A stretch of DNA of 64,000 nt from Ascaphus truei (taxonomy: Eukaryota; Chordata; Amphibia; Anura; Ascaphidae). The stretch spans positions 51,010,984 through 51,074,983 of the forward strand of contig CM071570.1 of the NCBI GenBank assembly GCA_036426205.1, in the 5' to 3' direction. The position numbers and the translations under genes are program-made. Numbering within the stretch: the stretch's first letter is position 1; every line of letters begins with the position of its first letter. A model generated the notes under the pieces. The model saw only the letters and a program-made list of their open reading frames with translations, did not search any database and was not told the origin of the DNA. Shown piece by piece: positions 1 to 12,387 of this stretch.

Positions 1-8
1 TCTCTTGA

Positions 9-413
9 TTAAAAGAGCAGTACCCCCTATGTTTTTTTTTAACCCCCATTTTACAGAATGGGAACGGGGCGGCCTCCAGAGCCAAACGCTGCTATTTTCA
101 GCTTTGAGAAACTACCAGTTGCTGAGATACATTCCAATGAAGTTACCAGACTAAACTCTCCTTCAAGAGGAAACAAAATGGCTGCCATATCTCAGACCAA
201 TAGGAAGATGCAACATCATCGGTTGTCGCTTCCTCTCGGAGGAATATTTAAATCCCCTTTAATAACTAGGCAGTAATATTGTAATTTCAGAAGTAAGTAT
301 CTTGGCAACCAAGGGTCCCCAGAGCTGAAAATAGCTCTGTTCTGTTCTGAAGGACCCCCCAATACCAATCCTTTAATACAATGGGGGTAAGTTAGGGGGG
401 TTTGCTCTTTTAA
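9..413. mobile_element. TTAA-flanked non-autonomous inverted-repeat element (MITE)
   Basis: Both edges are TTAA (9-12 and 410-413), followed inwards by inverted ends AAGAGCAGTACCCCC and AAGAGCAAACCCCCC. A second inverted block (AACCCCCATT) lies just inside. TTAA duplications are typical of piggyBac and Kolobok transposons. There is no ORF of note, so it is non-autonomous. The interior carries a GGTCCCCAGAGCTGAA motif that recurs in the elements near 1750-2010, 40550 and 41060. Confidence 0.75.
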
Positions 414-523
414 TGATTCTTTATTCCATTGGAAGCAGTACATGGAGGTGGTATTGTTGGATTAAATCAGCAATGTCTTCTGTTAATTTATTTCTTACTA
501 TGTTACATACTGTAGTTACACAG

Positions 524-620
524 TTACATAGTAGATGAGGTTGAAAAAAGACTTCTGTCCATCAAGTTCAACCTATGCTAAATTTAGACAACAGATACTT
601 TATCCTATATCTATACTTAT
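524..620 (-). mobile_element. CR1 LINE 3'-end fragment
   Basis: This segment is nearly identical to the 3' end of the longer CR1 at 26272 onwards (shared core GTCCATCAAGTTCAACCTAT). It is the last part of the 3' UTR only, as expected from strong 5' truncation during LINE insertion. Confidence 0.85.
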
Positions 621-639
621 ACTATGGACACACATTTTT

Positions 640-1460
640 TTTTTTTGTGAGCAAGATTTAAATTGCTTTTTAATTCAGTATCCGATAATTATTAGTAATA
701 TAAAATGAAAGTTAGGCAGCAATGATAGCTCATCCAAAACACCTACACTGTAATTTAAAACATTTAGAAATAATGCCTGTGGTGTTCCTCTTCTGCCAGT
801 TTGCGGACATTACAAATCAAATAAACTAATTGCCCTGGAAACAAAGATGATCACTGGACTACATGTGCAGACTGTAGATCTGAGCATTCAGGTGTTTGCA
901 GATCAAGTTTAATCAATATATTCACACTTTCTCTGATGATAAGCTACAGTATGTGTTTTAAGGCTCCTCACCACTGAGAATCATTACACATGCCCAAGAG
1001 TTTCCAAGTACACGTAATTAAAACTTATAGACTGTGACTGCAAGGCTTCTATTCAGCCTCTAACAATACAAAATGTGTTTATGTTATGTTTTTGTTTTTC
1101 TAAATATTTGATTAATTCTCCTTACCAAGCATCTGCAGTAATGAAAATGCGCTTACAAATAGCCAAACCAATCTTCTTGCAGAAAAAAAACCCACGGTTT
1201 ACATGGATTGCATTGTTAGATTTTTTAAAAATTAAGCGGCTACTGTAGCAGCAAGAACATCTTCCAAGAAGATGCCGTATAAATGGGATTTAAACTCTTA
1301 AGATAAGCATAGCGGGTAAAACAACATTTAAATAAAGCAACTGAAGTGAAAGTATTGTAGGAGGAATTTAAAGACGCATTGTGGCTTACCTGACAGTTTG
1401 GCCAGCTTCTGTAAAAAGAAGTCAGTAGTGCCAAGCAATGTAAAAGTTACTGAACATATG
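640..1460. other. Unassigned stretch
   Basis: AT-rich sequence. I see no gene, no inverted repeat with a target duplication and no recognisable repeat family. Confidence 0.5.
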
Positions 1461-1469
1461 ATGATAATA

Positions 1470-1509
<40 letters not shown>

Positions 1510-1510
1510 T
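1461..1510. repeat. (AAT)n microsatellite
   Basis: Nearly pure AAT/ATA trinucleotide run of about 16 units. It produces a spurious poly-tyrosine/isoleucine ORF on the minus strand. Confidence 0.95.
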
Positions 1511-1702
1511 GGAAGAAGAATATATTACACACGATTTAAGTAGTGCATTTAAAACGCTACTTACAGATTTACTGTAGCTAACTTTATCTCGCACCTGCCC
1601 TAGCGCATGTGCTGGTGAAGCTGAAGACCAAATGTGGAGTGTTCACAGCACAGTGCAGAGCAGGGGGGGAATTTCCCATCAAGATCAATCAGTCACTCTT
1701 TC

Positions 1703-2065
1703 TGCGCATCTCTAACAGGTGATCGCGCAGCTTTTATTTTAATTACATAGTATTGAAGCAGGGGGTCTCCGGACCTGAACCACATTAATTTCAGCCACGG
1801 GGATCACCTGCTTCCCGAGATAGAGGCCCCGGTATGGGGTGCTGGTATCCCTCTGCATGTTAAGTTCTCCCGAATCAGGTCACTAGGACATTTAAACGTG
1901 CAGAGAGATACCGGTACCTCATAGCAGGGCCTGTAACTCGGAAAACAGAGGGTCCCAAGAGCTGAAATTAATGCGGTTCAGCTCCTGAGATCCCCTGCAT
2001 TAATTCTATGTAATTAAAATAATAATAATAATAAACGTACTGCGAGCGCCTGTTAGAGATGCGCA
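1703..2065. mobile_element. Foldback-type inverted-repeat element
   Basis: The two ends (TGCGCATCTCTAACAGG and its complement CCTGTTAGAGATGCGCA) begin arms of about 100 bases that pair almost throughout. Each arm carries a TTTATT-rich stretch, TAATTACATAG and a GCAGGGG..CTGAACC..ATTAATTTCAG block. There is no ORF. I do not see a clean target duplication. Confidence 0.7.
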
Positions 2066-2089
2066 ATTAGCACAAGTGAATACACTGTA

Positions 2090-2460
2090 TTCCAGTAGCA
2101 GAGGGGAATCTTCTAGTATAGCACAGTTTAGTAAATATGACCCAAAATATTTCAGAGCAAAAGGAAAGACAGCTTGATAGCATATTGTATAGGGACAGTC
2201 TGAAGTGCCAGAAATATAATGTTACAGTATAAATAAATGTTTATACACGTAGCACGAACACGTTTAGGAAATGAATATGAGCATGATTCATCACCTAGCC
2301 TGGTAATTAGTATACAGCAACACTATATAGATTATAATAAATAATTGTTCATTTTACGACTGGATTATGAAAGCATATTTTAACAGTACATTCTAAGGCA
2401 TAGTCTGTTCTGTCATTCTATTCGAATGACTAAACGTGTTTTGATATTGTGACTCTGCGT
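2090..2460. other. Unassigned AT-rich stretch
   Basis: No gene or repeat recognised. Confidence 0.5.
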
Positions 2461-2462
2461 TT

Positions 2463-2545
2463 ATTATTTCTATAATTTATTTATAAAGCACCAACATATT
2501 CCGCAGCCCAGTACAATGGGGTTGGAGGACGATAACAATAGAATG
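2463..2545 (-). mobile_element. L2 LINE 3'-tail fragment
   Basis: The string TTTATAAAGCACCAACATAT followed by TCCGCAGCCCAGTACAATGGGG is the familiar L2-type 3' tail read on the minus strand. Only the tail is present. Confidence 0.7.
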
Positions 2546-2589
2546 TCAACATTAACATACACTGGTACAGTATAATGTTTGGTCACTCT

Positions 2590-2636
2590 GGTGTGCCTGG
2601 TTGCCTTTAAAGAGGCAATCCAAATGGCACTTAAAA

Positions 2637-2685
<49 letters not shown>

Positions 2686-2960
2686 TTAATATAAGTAGTC
2701 TTTGGTTACCTTTATTGAAAACTAATTACCTGAGTTGCCAATCGATGCGTTCTCCTGTTATCGAACCAGCTTATCTTGCTTCCCAGGGTTTACTAAATCA
2801 CCGCCTTTCAGTTTCAATCAATCCTTCAGTCAGTATAACTCAGCAGCTACTGTACAATGTACAGTATTCTTATATTACTAAGGTAACATTATCTATTCTT
2901 ATTGTTTGCAGCCCAAACTGCTGGGGAGGTGGGCTAAAACCTGCTATAGAAATCAAAAGA
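2590..2960 (+). repeat. Unnamed interspersed repeat, copy A
   Basis: It begins near TTTAAAGAGGCAATCCAA and ends near AAAACCTGCTATAG. It matches 47470-47840 in inverted orientation (shared blocks GAAAACTAATTACCTG and CAGTTTCAATCAATCCTTCAG with their complements). There are no long terminal inverted repeats and no ORF. It is interrupted by a TA microsatellite. Confidence 0.7.
2639..2681. repeat. (TA)n microsatellite
   Basis: About 20 uninterrupted TA dinucleotides inside the interspersed repeat. Confidence 0.95.
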
Positions 2961-3069
2961 TTCTCTATATATTGGCAAGTGGATGCAAAGGGAATCTTAT
3001 GCTCATAATCCTTGTGCTTAAGTCTCCCAGACATTCACATTGGCTGTTCACATTACCAATATATCTAAG

Positions 3070-3255
<186 letters not shown>

Positions 3256-3259
3256 GAAT

Positions 3260-4690
3260 ATATAACCAAATGTATTGAAAACAAATATATTTACATTAAC
3301 AAACTACATACATTATACTGTATTAATATGCTGTATCCAATTTTCCAAATGAGCATTAGAAAGCCCATGGAAGGACCTAGCTTAATTTGTATTTTAAGCC
3401 ATTCATATGTTATCTTATGAATTATGAACTATGTTATCCCTCACCTGGTAATTAGCCTTAACTGTGGCCAACCCCCATTGGCTAAGGATATGGGAGTGGT
3501 TATACTGGAAAAGAAGCAACCTTAAGTTAGGAGTTACATGGAATATGTATGGTATGATATATATTGATTTAACTAATTGACAAGGTAAGGCATCTGGTGG
3601 CCAACACATACAGTACAGTGTAACATACTGTAAGTACATCACTTAAGTGTATTTTGTATCCTGATAGAAGGAGGAATTATCAAGTTATGGCAATAAGGCT
3701 GTGCAATTTGTGCAAATATCCCTTAGATCACATCAATATGTGTGACATAAAAGCTCACAATCGAGAAATAACACAACTTGTTGGCACTGTATTACACTAG
3801 AGCAGAATTGGTTCCTTGAAATAAAATATATGTAAACCACCAAGAAATCTCTCACAATTTCAAATCCGTTATGTCATCAGAGAGCATCTCGCTGAGTCCG
3901 GGATCCTTGTTACATTATAAAGGGGGATGCAGTGGAGCAATCAGCACAAGGACAGAGGAACTTCTACAAATTAAAGTTTTGACACATGGCAGGAGATTTC
4001 ACACTATATTTTGTCAGGAGGATAACACGCTTTTTATGGGAAGGTGTAATATTTAGACAAAATGATTGAAAGACAATTAGCTGTCAAAACACCTGCTGAG
4101 TCTGATGTATGAACTCCTAACTGCTCCTTTGTTGTTTTTTTTTGCGCTTGCAAAATATTTATCCAGAGTTTAAACAATTCAATGGAGGTTTAACAAATAT
4201 TAACCCTTCAGCAATACCTTCTCTAACACTGAAGAGATTCATTTTCTGTTCAGGCAATAACGATTTTCTATAAACGGTACAGATTTTAGTTCTGAGCAAA
4301 ATGGTGCAAGGGCACATGTCCATGAATGGGGTTAACATGGGCCTGTTGATATTAATCTAAAAAGTATTTAACCTATTACGGGGAAATTACCCTTTGCTTT
4401 GGTTTCACATCTAGTACAGGTAACAACTGTCATTGCTTGTAGGTGATATTGAGTAAGGCCAGGGACAGACTCTATGGGGCCTATACAGGTAGCTTCGATG
4501 TTATCATTGCAACATTGAACATGTTTGCATGTTACTACCTCACAGTCTGACATTTGTGAAAATACGGTATTCAGTAAGATATATTGCATTTTCAATAGTT
4601 TGTAAAAAATAATGACTTACCCCACGAGTTTGTAGTTGCTTTACAAGCAAAATTACCTGAGCATGCGATTTCCCTCCAGAGCCTGAAATA
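3260..4690. other. Unassigned stretch
   Basis: Single-copy-looking sequence with several short TACTGTA/TACAGTA motifs. No gene, LINE or inverted-repeat element recognised. Confidence 0.45.
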
Positions 4691-4699
4691 GGGTGTGGT

Positions 4700-5290
4700 G
4701 GTGGTGGTAGGGAGAGATGCCTATGCTAAAAAAGGAACACACTTGAGGTACTCTGGGAGATATGCTAATGGGTATTCAAGTATATTTAAATGAGTCATAC
4801 ATCCTAAAATATATCCTTAAGCCCAATCAGTCTAAGGACCCTTGTGATTAAGGGGGTACAAGTGTCAGACCCAAAAGGATTAGAACCCACAACCATGCCA
4901 TTCAGGGGAGAAGCTTTAGCATTGAACTAATCCTGGGAAATGCTATTGTCACATCATACTTTTGACCTGTACAGCTCACACCTTTAGTCCCTTCCCCCTG
5001 GATTCCTTTAAAAGCAGACCATTTCCAATTTCTGGTTGCCAGTTCAATGTTCCTTGTGCACAAAAAGGAGCACACATGATATACCTGAGAGATATGTGAC
5101 AGCGGAGTGACCCAGCATCTGGTTTAGTTCAATGCTAGAGCTGAGGTCCTGAATAACAGGGTTGATGGTAATTTATTTGGAGTGGGGTTTGAGGGGAGAT
5201 ACAACTGGAGATACTGTACTACTAAGTTGGAAATCCTCCACTTCCTCCAACATGCAAAGCCCTATTTCAGGCTATGGAGGGAACTTGCAA
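4700..5290 (-). repeat. Unnamed interspersed repeat, copy 1, with tRNA-like box
   Basis: 4705-4800 is the inverted counterpart of 19245-19335 (shared GAGATATGCTAATG and the block ending ATTTAAATGAGT). The inner part read on the minus strand contains GGTTGTGGGTTCTAATCC, an RNA polymerase III B-box-like string. A related A-box-like CTGGTTTAGTTCAATGCTAG lies at about 5119-5138 on the plus strand. The whole has a partly folded-back organisation. No ORF. Confidence 0.55.
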
Positions 5291-5299
5291 TTCCTATCT

Positions 5300-5635
5300 C
5301 CCCTGCCTTGAGGTGGTGAGAAAAAAATGAGTTGTAGAAGCTGTTTAGCTTTTTGAACTTTTTTGAGGTACTAGAATACAGCTAGTTATTAAAAAATGCA
5401 AGTTTGGTTTTTTCGCACGGATTTGCACAGCCAGAATGAAAACGCTTCTAAAAAAATATTTTTCTTTTATACACAGATTGAACATGCGAGACGGGCTCAC
5501 AGAGTAGCAAAGCATGCAGATCCGTTTTTAAAGTGCACTTTAGAAGCAGTCTGTCACAATTTTGAGCTAGTAGAATAGGCCCCTAAGGCTTAGATGTACT
5601 AAGCAGTGCAGGGAATATAACTTTATGTTACCTAA
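5300..5635. other. Unassigned stretch before the L1
   Basis: No gene recognised. The end (AGATGTACTAAGCAGTGCAG) resembles the ACTAAGC motif seen in short Harbinger-like elements, but no partner end is visible. Confidence 0.4.
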
Positions 5636-5940
5636 AATTGGAACAAGCCCAGCTAGAAGACGTTGAGAAGGCCCTTAAATGGACCAATCAACAATACTAT
5701 GATAAGGGTAACAAGGCCGACAGGCATTTGGCTAGCAGACTGAGAGGAATACAAAAGAGATCCTAAATAACGACGATCAAGAATAGATCTGGTGAGATAC
5801 AATACAGCGATAACAAAATAGCAGCAGAGTTTACTAAATATTATACCAAGCTATATAACCTAAGATCCAAAAATGGCCGACCTGAACCGATAGCAACCGA
5901 ATCTATAAAAAAATATTTAGACAAATGTCACCTCCCTACA

Positions 5941-6696
5941 TTGACACAGGAGGAAAACACAGTCCTCAACGCTGAGATTTCAAAAGAGGAACTGGAAGAG
6001 GCGGTCAAAGCGTTAAAACTCTCTAAGTCACCTGGCCCTGACGGTTTCACCAATGTCTATTACAAGAGATTCTTGCCCACACTATCCACGCATCTTCTAA
6101 AAACGTTTAACCATTTTATGGAAGGGAACCAAATCCCCCCCTCAATGTCCCTTGCTAACCTAGCCATTATACATAAGGAAGGCAGAGACCCGATGCAATG
6201 TGGAAGCTATTGTCCAATCTCTCTTCTCAACAGCGACCTTAAATTATATAGTAAAATACTTGCAAATAGATTAAACCCCATCTTACTGAGACTAATAAAC
6301 ATTGATCAAGTAGGATTTGTCGCGGGCAGGCAAGCCTCAGACAACACTCGTAAGATAATCAATATTATTGATCATGTCCACCTCACAGGAACCAAAGCAC
6401 TACTCTTGAGCCTAGACGCAGAGAAGGCGTTCGATAGAATAGATTGGCTATTTTTGGACCACACTATGCGTAAATTTGGCTTCAAAGACGCATACCTAGA
6501 AGGGGTCCGTAGACTCTACCAGAACCCGTCAGCAATGGTAAAATTACCAGGGGGCAGCAATCAGAGATTCAAGATCACAAACGGGACTAGACGGGAGTGC
6601 CCCTTGTCTCCTCTCCTCTTTGCACTAACCATAGAACCCCTGGCATCTGCAATTCGAACCAATGTAGACATCCAAGAAATAGAAATTCGCAGATGA
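5941..6696 (+). pseudogene. L1 ORF2 fragment: reverse transcriptase, fingers and palm
   Basis: This reverse transcriptase fragment normally copies the L1 RNA into DNA at the target site. Visible motifs in order are KLSKSPGPDGF (about residue 29), the degraded PISLLNSDLKLYSKILANRL block, DQVGFVAGRQ and LLLSLDAEKAFDRIDW (palm motif A with its catalytic Asp). The last is TNGTRRECPLSPLLF, where the family usually has GTRQGCPLSPLLF, so the Q-G pair has changed to R-E. The frame is lost a few codons before the FADD catalytic box, which lies in another frame at about 6689-6700. L1-clade assignment is firm; loss of function is inferred from the breaks. Confidence 0.9.
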
Positions 6697-6785
6697 TGTC
6701 ATCTTAATTCTTTCCAAACCCCAAATTTCCCTAACCCAACCTCAAAAAAGGACTCCTAGACTTCGGAAGAATTTCAGGATACAAA

Positions 6786-7955
6786 ATGAATAGTGACAAA
6801 TCCGAAGCACTGAATTTAAGCCTGCCAGAGCCAGAGGTGAAACTCTTAAAACTAAATTTTAACTACCGATGGAGCTCCTCCTGTATCAAATATTTGGGAG
6901 TGAAGATATCGAGGAACTACCAATCTCTATACCAACATAGTTACCCGGCCTTATTTCGGAAAATCAGACAGGACCTAGATAAATGGGGAGGATACCAAAT
7001 ATCATGGATCGGGAGAATGATCTCGGTAAAAATGAATATACTCCCCAGATTGCTATACTACTTCCAGACTCTCCCGGTCCACATCCCTGGCTCAGAATTA
7101 AAGAACATTCAAAAACTAATTTTTCATTTTATCTGGCAGGGTAAAAAAAACAGAATCGCCAGGACAATTTTACTGGCCTCAAGGGGGAGAGGAGGACTAG
7201 GGGTCCCAGACATTACAAGATATTACCAAGCCACCCAGCTGCGACAGGTAGTAGTCTGGAACACAAACCCAAGCCAATATTGCTGGCTAGACATAGAAAC
7301 GCAATATGCCGGGACGCCTTCGCTGCCAGCATGCCTTTGGTCCCTGAGCAGGGAAGACATGCAGAATAGTAAATTCAAATTAGGTCCAATGAGACACACA
7401 TGGGAGACTTGGACGAAATGCAAACTCAAATTCAAGCTCACGGCACCTCAATCTCAACTTACACCAATTCTTAAAAACCCAAAATTCCCACCTGGCTGTG
7501 AGCCGAGACAATTCGATCAATTTAAGGCAAAAAATATTACAGCGGTTGCTGACCTCTTGAGTTTAGGGCAGTTCCTGAGTTATCAAAGATTACAAGCTAA
7601 ATATGAAATGGTAGGGCTGAACATCTTTAAGTACATACAAATTCGACACTTTATTCAAACACTATCCCCAACCTTGGAATTTCCCCCTCTCACTGGTTTC
7701 GAGCGGCTATGCAAGGAAACAGCCCACCAAAAAGGTCTTATAGCACAAATTTATGCAGAACTGGAGAGGGCAACAGAAGCCCCCATCCACGATTACATGC
7801 TTAATTGGGCAACAGCATTGAATATAGTTATAGACCGAGAGGATTGGGAAAGTATTTGGGAAACAGCCTCAGGCACTTCCATATGTACCACAATCAAAGA
7901 AAACATATACAAAATACTGTTTCGCTGGTATCTTACCCCAGTCAGAATAAATTAA
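6786..7955 (+). pseudogene. L1 ORF2 fragment: thumb and C-terminal region
   Basis: This continues the reverse transcriptase after the frameshift. The opening residues follow the family pattern of a short serine/lysine motif (NSDKSEAL) and then a KYLGVKISR motif of the thumb. Further on, GKKNRIARTILLASRGRGGLG matches the family's segment before the C-terminal domain. Beyond the stop at 7955 the reading resumes with a CWRGCG..GDMAHIWWSCP zinc-knuckle-like pattern (about 7979-8035), typical of L1 ORF2 C-termini, then runs to about 8345. Only the 389-residue middle part is uninterrupted. Confidence 0.85.
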
Positions 7956-8659
7956 ATCTACCCTCTGGCCTCTGACTTATGCTGGAGAGGATGCGGTCAA
8001 AAGGGGGACATGGCCCATATCTGGTGGTCATGTCCGGAAATTCAGAAATACTAGGAAACCGTACAAAATATAATAAAAGAGGTCACGGACCTCATAATAC
8101 CCATTGACCCGCTGACCTACCTGTTGGCCAGGCCATTAGAGACACTAGACCGACCAACAGGAAAATTAGTCTCCTTCATTCTCACGGCGGCCAGATGTGC
8201 GGTGGCTGCCTCCTGGAAGAAGATGTCTCCCCCATCTAAGCAAACGGTAAAAAAAGGATACAAGAGGTGATGGAAATGGAGAAACTATCATCCTTTCTGA
8301 AAAGGACCACGGTATATTTCTACAAGATATGGGAGCCATGGCTGACCCAAACGGTACACTAACCCTTGGACACCTCAAGGGGGCAATAGAGGAGACGAGA
8401 CAGAACAGGGAATTCCATCAATGGAGACTGAGGAGGATAGAGGCCCCTCCCCCCCCACTCCCTCTCTTTCCCCCCCCTCTTTCTGTTTCTACCCTCACCC
8501 TAGCCCTGTGGACCCAAGGTGAAGGGTCGGGGGATCGTTGAGACTTTTCCTGACAATATCAACAAAATGAAAAAACCTTGTATTAGCCAAAATATTACTG
8601 TAATTATGTGTACTGTATTAATGCCTAATAAAAAAATTGTAACAAAAAAAAAATTAGAT

Positions 8660-9305
8660 TAAACTCCTACAGTATTGCGGTGCCATTTTTTCCATAGAGA
8701 AATAGTTTAATGGCAAGCTGTCTAAAAAATACCCATTTCTGAAGCATCCCAGGTTGGCACTAGGGCACACAAAGTAAACACTGCATACTTTCTGGTGTTT
8801 TATGACTTTCCAGTATTTTTTTCTACGGGGCAAGATAAATAATATATTTATTAGGCATAGTCAATATAATATGGGTCAACATGCTGGATGTTGGCAACAA
8901 GAATCCATTTGTAATATACTTTGTATATGTTTCCAGAACCCGGTGGAAAGTTTTACTGTACATACTGTAGCGTTTCTTTATTTGAAGCAACACTTGTAGC
9001 AAATAGTATACAATAATAACATGCAGCAATTTTTCTGTATCTGTAAAATAATAATTTAGCAAGATCCTAATGCTGTTTCTGAATTAAATGTATAAGGCAC
9101 ACACTCTTGCAGCTTACACCAGGGGTTGTCTATAAGAAACGACCACACGAAAGCCATCACAATTCACTTCAGTCAAAGCTCTCCTGTGGTCTTTGCTATT
9201 ACTGCCACTCATTTCACAGTTGAAGGTTTGCACACGAGAGGCTGCTTTACATCCATATCTATGAGTTTTAATTTGTATATTATATAGCATGATGTTTATT
9301 AAAGA
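8660..9305. other. Unassigned stretch
   Basis: No gene or repeat recognised; several TACTGTA motifs near 8955-8970. Confidence 0.45.
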
Positions 9306-9309
9306 CATA

Positions 9310-9451
9310 GGCCGGGATTCAATAAGCAGCAATGCTTAATATCGCAGTCCAATCTGGTGGTAACTGCCATTCAAGGCAATGACAGTTACCGGGAGCCGCT
9401 GTAAATTACTAAGGGGGCGATACCCAACATCGCGGCTTGATGAATCGGCCC
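9310..9451. mobile_element. Short inverted-repeat element (MITE)
   Basis: Ends GGCCGGGATTCAATAAGC and the complement of GCTTGATGAATCGGCCC pair over about 18 bases. CATA is found on both sides (9306-9309 and 9452-9455). The element is 142 bp with no ORF. Its ATTCAATAAGC motif recalls the CAGTAAGC motif at the left end of the Harbinger transposon at 55840. Confidence 0.65.
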
Positions 9452-9455
9452 CATA

Positions 9456-10905
9456 GATTCTATAATAGAAATCAGTCTGTTTCTTTGATACATTTAGTGA
9501 TGTTTTTTTGCATTAAATGTGCTCCAGTTTTTAACCGAGAGGCATTGTGATCCAGTGTTTTCCATCACATTGCCATTCATTTCGCTTAATGTGATGTTTA
9601 TCCTCCATAAGACATTAGGGCTATATTTACTAAGTGGTATTATTTAATAAGAAATCATCAGGCTCCAGAAGACACACCAAATAAATGGACCATAACGTGT
9701 CTTCTGGGACTGGAAGATGTTTTATTGAAATGCTTAATGAATATGAGTGAAAACCTTGCTAAAATCCTACATTGGGGTCCTCTAAAGGAATCAGAATGTT
9801 ATAAAAAGTATAACACACACAAGAAATGTATCATATTTCTTTCAATATGCTCTTCCTTAACCCCTGGCTTTTAATGCTCAATGTAAAATCTTGTCCTCAT
9901 ACGTCTGACAGAACAACCCTGCTAAATTACTGCAAGCCAATTACTTTTGTGTAGTAATAACCCCAGTAATGTACAGTATATCATCTTCAGCGACTAAAGA
10001 TCTTCTATCAACAAATCATTACCAACTATTTACATCCAGTGGCCTCCTCTGCTGTAATAACAGCAATCTAGTAATACATATTTAAGTACTGCTCCTGATG
10101 TAATGGTTTTGTGGTAGCAAGATGATGCCACTCTAAATTGTATCTGTATTATCTGCTCTTTATATACAGTTACTGTAAATGCTCTGAAAGTTAGACCAAT
10201 ATGGAAATTTTCTTTTTAGTTTTCCAGATTTTGACACACATTTCAATAATGTAAAAAAAAATTTTTTTCATAACAAGCGATCATCAACAATAGCATAGTG
10301 TTCTTTAATGTTAGATGCATTTTAGGCCAGCATTCACCAAGCCTAGATGAGGGTTATTACACCCAGATCCAGCAATATGTCACTGAATTGATTTGCTGGC
10401 GGATCATAGTATGATACTCTGCATTGCAGCTTGTTACATCCTAGTCAAAGTGCTTTTAAAGTGTCTGACTAAAATCTAAGGCTAACTACATGGGTGAGGC
10501 AAGGATAAATCCAATAAGAAGCACCTTTTCATAGGTGCAGAAAATAACCAATGTTCATATGTAGCATGATTTACTGTTCCTGTTATAGAGCGAAACGTAG
10601 TGCAATTCCCTCGCACTCCATTGAATGTCGCAGCCCTGTGACCGCGGCTGCTAAATGGTGTTTCATGGCTGCCGTAGTACTTTGCAGTAATGATAGGCAG
10701 TGGTAGTGTGTCTTTAACCGTAATTCAATGCACAGTATTCCGAGGCTTATGCTATAGTAATGCATGTTTTGTACTGTTCTGTGTAATGTAACCCACCCCT
10801 TATTCCTATACACTCTTTCAATGCTCGGAAACGTCAGATAACAGTCACAGTCTTTATAGATTAAAACATATTTATTAAAGTAAATTAGAGAAACATGTTT
10901 AGTAA
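9456..10905. other. Unassigned stretch
   Basis: AT-rich, no ORF with recognisable similarity and no clear repeat boundaries. Confidence 0.45.
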
Positions 10906-10909
10906 TGTA

Positions 10910-11269
10910 CTGCTGCGGCCGAGTTTATTCGAGCATTTGCCCGTTCTCGGCCGCAGCAGTAAACTGGCGCGCGCCGGAGGGTGCCGGGCACGCGCCGAAG
11001 CAGCGGAAGAGCGCCCTTCGATCGGGGCGCTCTCCCTCCCGCTGCCGGGTCCGCCGGGTCCCCCGGAACCCCCTGCCGCCGTCCCCCACATCGCGGGACA
11101 CCAGGGCTCCCTCGGGGAGCCCTGGACGCGCGTGCAGGGGGCGCAGGCTCCCGATGACGAGTGACCGCGCGTCGGTGACGCGCGGCACGCCGAGGGGCGG
11201 CCACTAGCAAGCCGGGAAATCTCCCGGCTTGCGGAACCGGCCACACTTTAATAAAGTGTGTCGGTAGTG
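10910..11269. mobile_element. GC-rich TA-flanked inverted-repeat element, family M, copy 1
   Basis: TA occurs on both sides (10908-10909 and 11270-11271). The ends CTGCTGCGGCCGAGTTTATTC and, inverted, CACTACCGACACACTTTATTA are related. The interior is very rich in CpG, unlike its surroundings, and contains further hairpins: a 16-base arm TACTGCTGCGGCCGAG with its complement, and GCAAGCCGGGA/TCCCGGCTTGC. A TA duplication fits Tc1/mariner-like transposition. The many GC-rich ORFs in all frames here are not genes. Confidence 0.7.
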
Positions 11270-11469
11270 TACTGTAAATAAGCGTAAGGTTTAAGAAAAT
11301 ATAACATAAATAATAAAGACTTGGGGAAAACAATATGTTATGATTTCTTCCACCAACATGTTATGGCGGTTTCTTGTACAGTTTCACCTGTAAGATAATC
11401 GAGAAATAGATGCATTACTTAAACATTGTGTTGCTGTTTAGGAACACTGCTAAGTATGCACACTCAATA

Positions 11470-11868
11470 CACTGGCGACACACTTTATTCGAGCTCGGCT
11501 AGTCCCACGAATTCGGGTATACCCGGGTGTATTGAGGTTTGTGACTGTTTTCTGCCCGAGTGCATTGAGGTATTTTCCAGGCAGGGATTGAAGCATTTTA
11601 TTCCCGCTGGCTGCAATACTGCACAGTATATATATATATATACTGCATTACAATTCATGAATTTATGCCATCTGGTAGACACGCGAAGCATTGCAGCCTA
11701 TTAAATCCTAATCATTATCATTTAACAGATCAGCCGCCCGTCAGCCAGGCATGAACCCAGGCTGGGAAGGCAAACGCAACGGGGCTTGTCAGAGGTGAGG
11801 AGCGGCGCATTCCAGGTATCTGCCAGGTACATACTGGGTATTTGCTCGAATAAAGTGTGTCGGTGCAG
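11470..11868. mobile_element. TA-flanked inverted-repeat element, family M, copy 2
   Basis: TA flanks lie at 11468-11469 and 11869-11870. The ends are CACTGGCGACACACTTTATT and, inverted, CTGCACCGACACACTTTATT. The inner block around 11650-11710 (ATTACAATTCATGAATTTAT, GCCATCTGGTAGACACGCGAAG) is homologous to the element at 43680-43968, tying the copies into one family. Confidence 0.75.
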
Positions 11869-11869
11869 T

Positions 11870-12385
11870 ATATACAGTATGTGTAATTCTATTGAATTTG
11901 TGTGCATGCGTGGTATATGCCAACTGAATGGAAAGCATATAAGTTCCATTCATTTACTGCACAAGTGCACTCTATACCTATTAAATCAAATTAATGTTAC
12001 AATGCAGAGAGATGCCGAAAAAGCAGTTGTTATATTAATTATCCAATAGTGATGTTCTGCGTCACTGGATGTGGTTTCTAGATGAACAAGGTGTTGACAT
12101 TGAGAAACCTGCAGAATCTGCAAAACGAGGATTAAATCAATGGCATCAGTGGAGCATTGCATGAAAACAACAACATTACTTATAAAAGAGCACACCCAAA
12201 GTACTCCACTTGAACACTACTGAGTGGTACATCCTGACATAATTAAGCAATAAACTATATTTATTTAAAATGTCATGTTTTCATCAGTTTCAGTCACTGA
12301 TTACTCCAGCCCACAATCCTCAGATGCTGTAATAGTCCATTAATAGTGTCTTTATATTCTTGAGTTCTGTAGTACTGTACTTTTA
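11870..12385. other. Unassigned stretch
   Basis: No gene or repeat recognised. Confidence 0.45.
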
Positions 12386-12387
12386 CT

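Larger units (their letters stand above)
5636..8655 (+). mobile_element. 5'-truncated L1-clade LINE
   Basis: It covers the linker before the reverse transcriptase, the reverse transcriptase, the C-terminal zinc-knuckle-like region and a 3' UTR. It ends with a polyadenylation signal (AATAAA near 8627) and a short A-rich tail. The endonuclease part of ORF2 is missing, so the copy is a truncated insertion. The coding part is broken by a frameshift before the catalytic FADD motif, a stop near 7955 and a stop near 8053. No target-site duplication is clear. Confidence 0.9.

Noticed and set aside
5595..8670. Target-site duplication of the L1
   Set aside because: TTAGAT occurs on both sides but not adjacent to the element ends, so it is not convincing.
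10885..11333. Several overlapping ORFs up to 144 residues in five frames
   Set aside because: They come from the GC-rich interior of a TA-flanked inverted-repeat element; low stop-codon frequency explains them.
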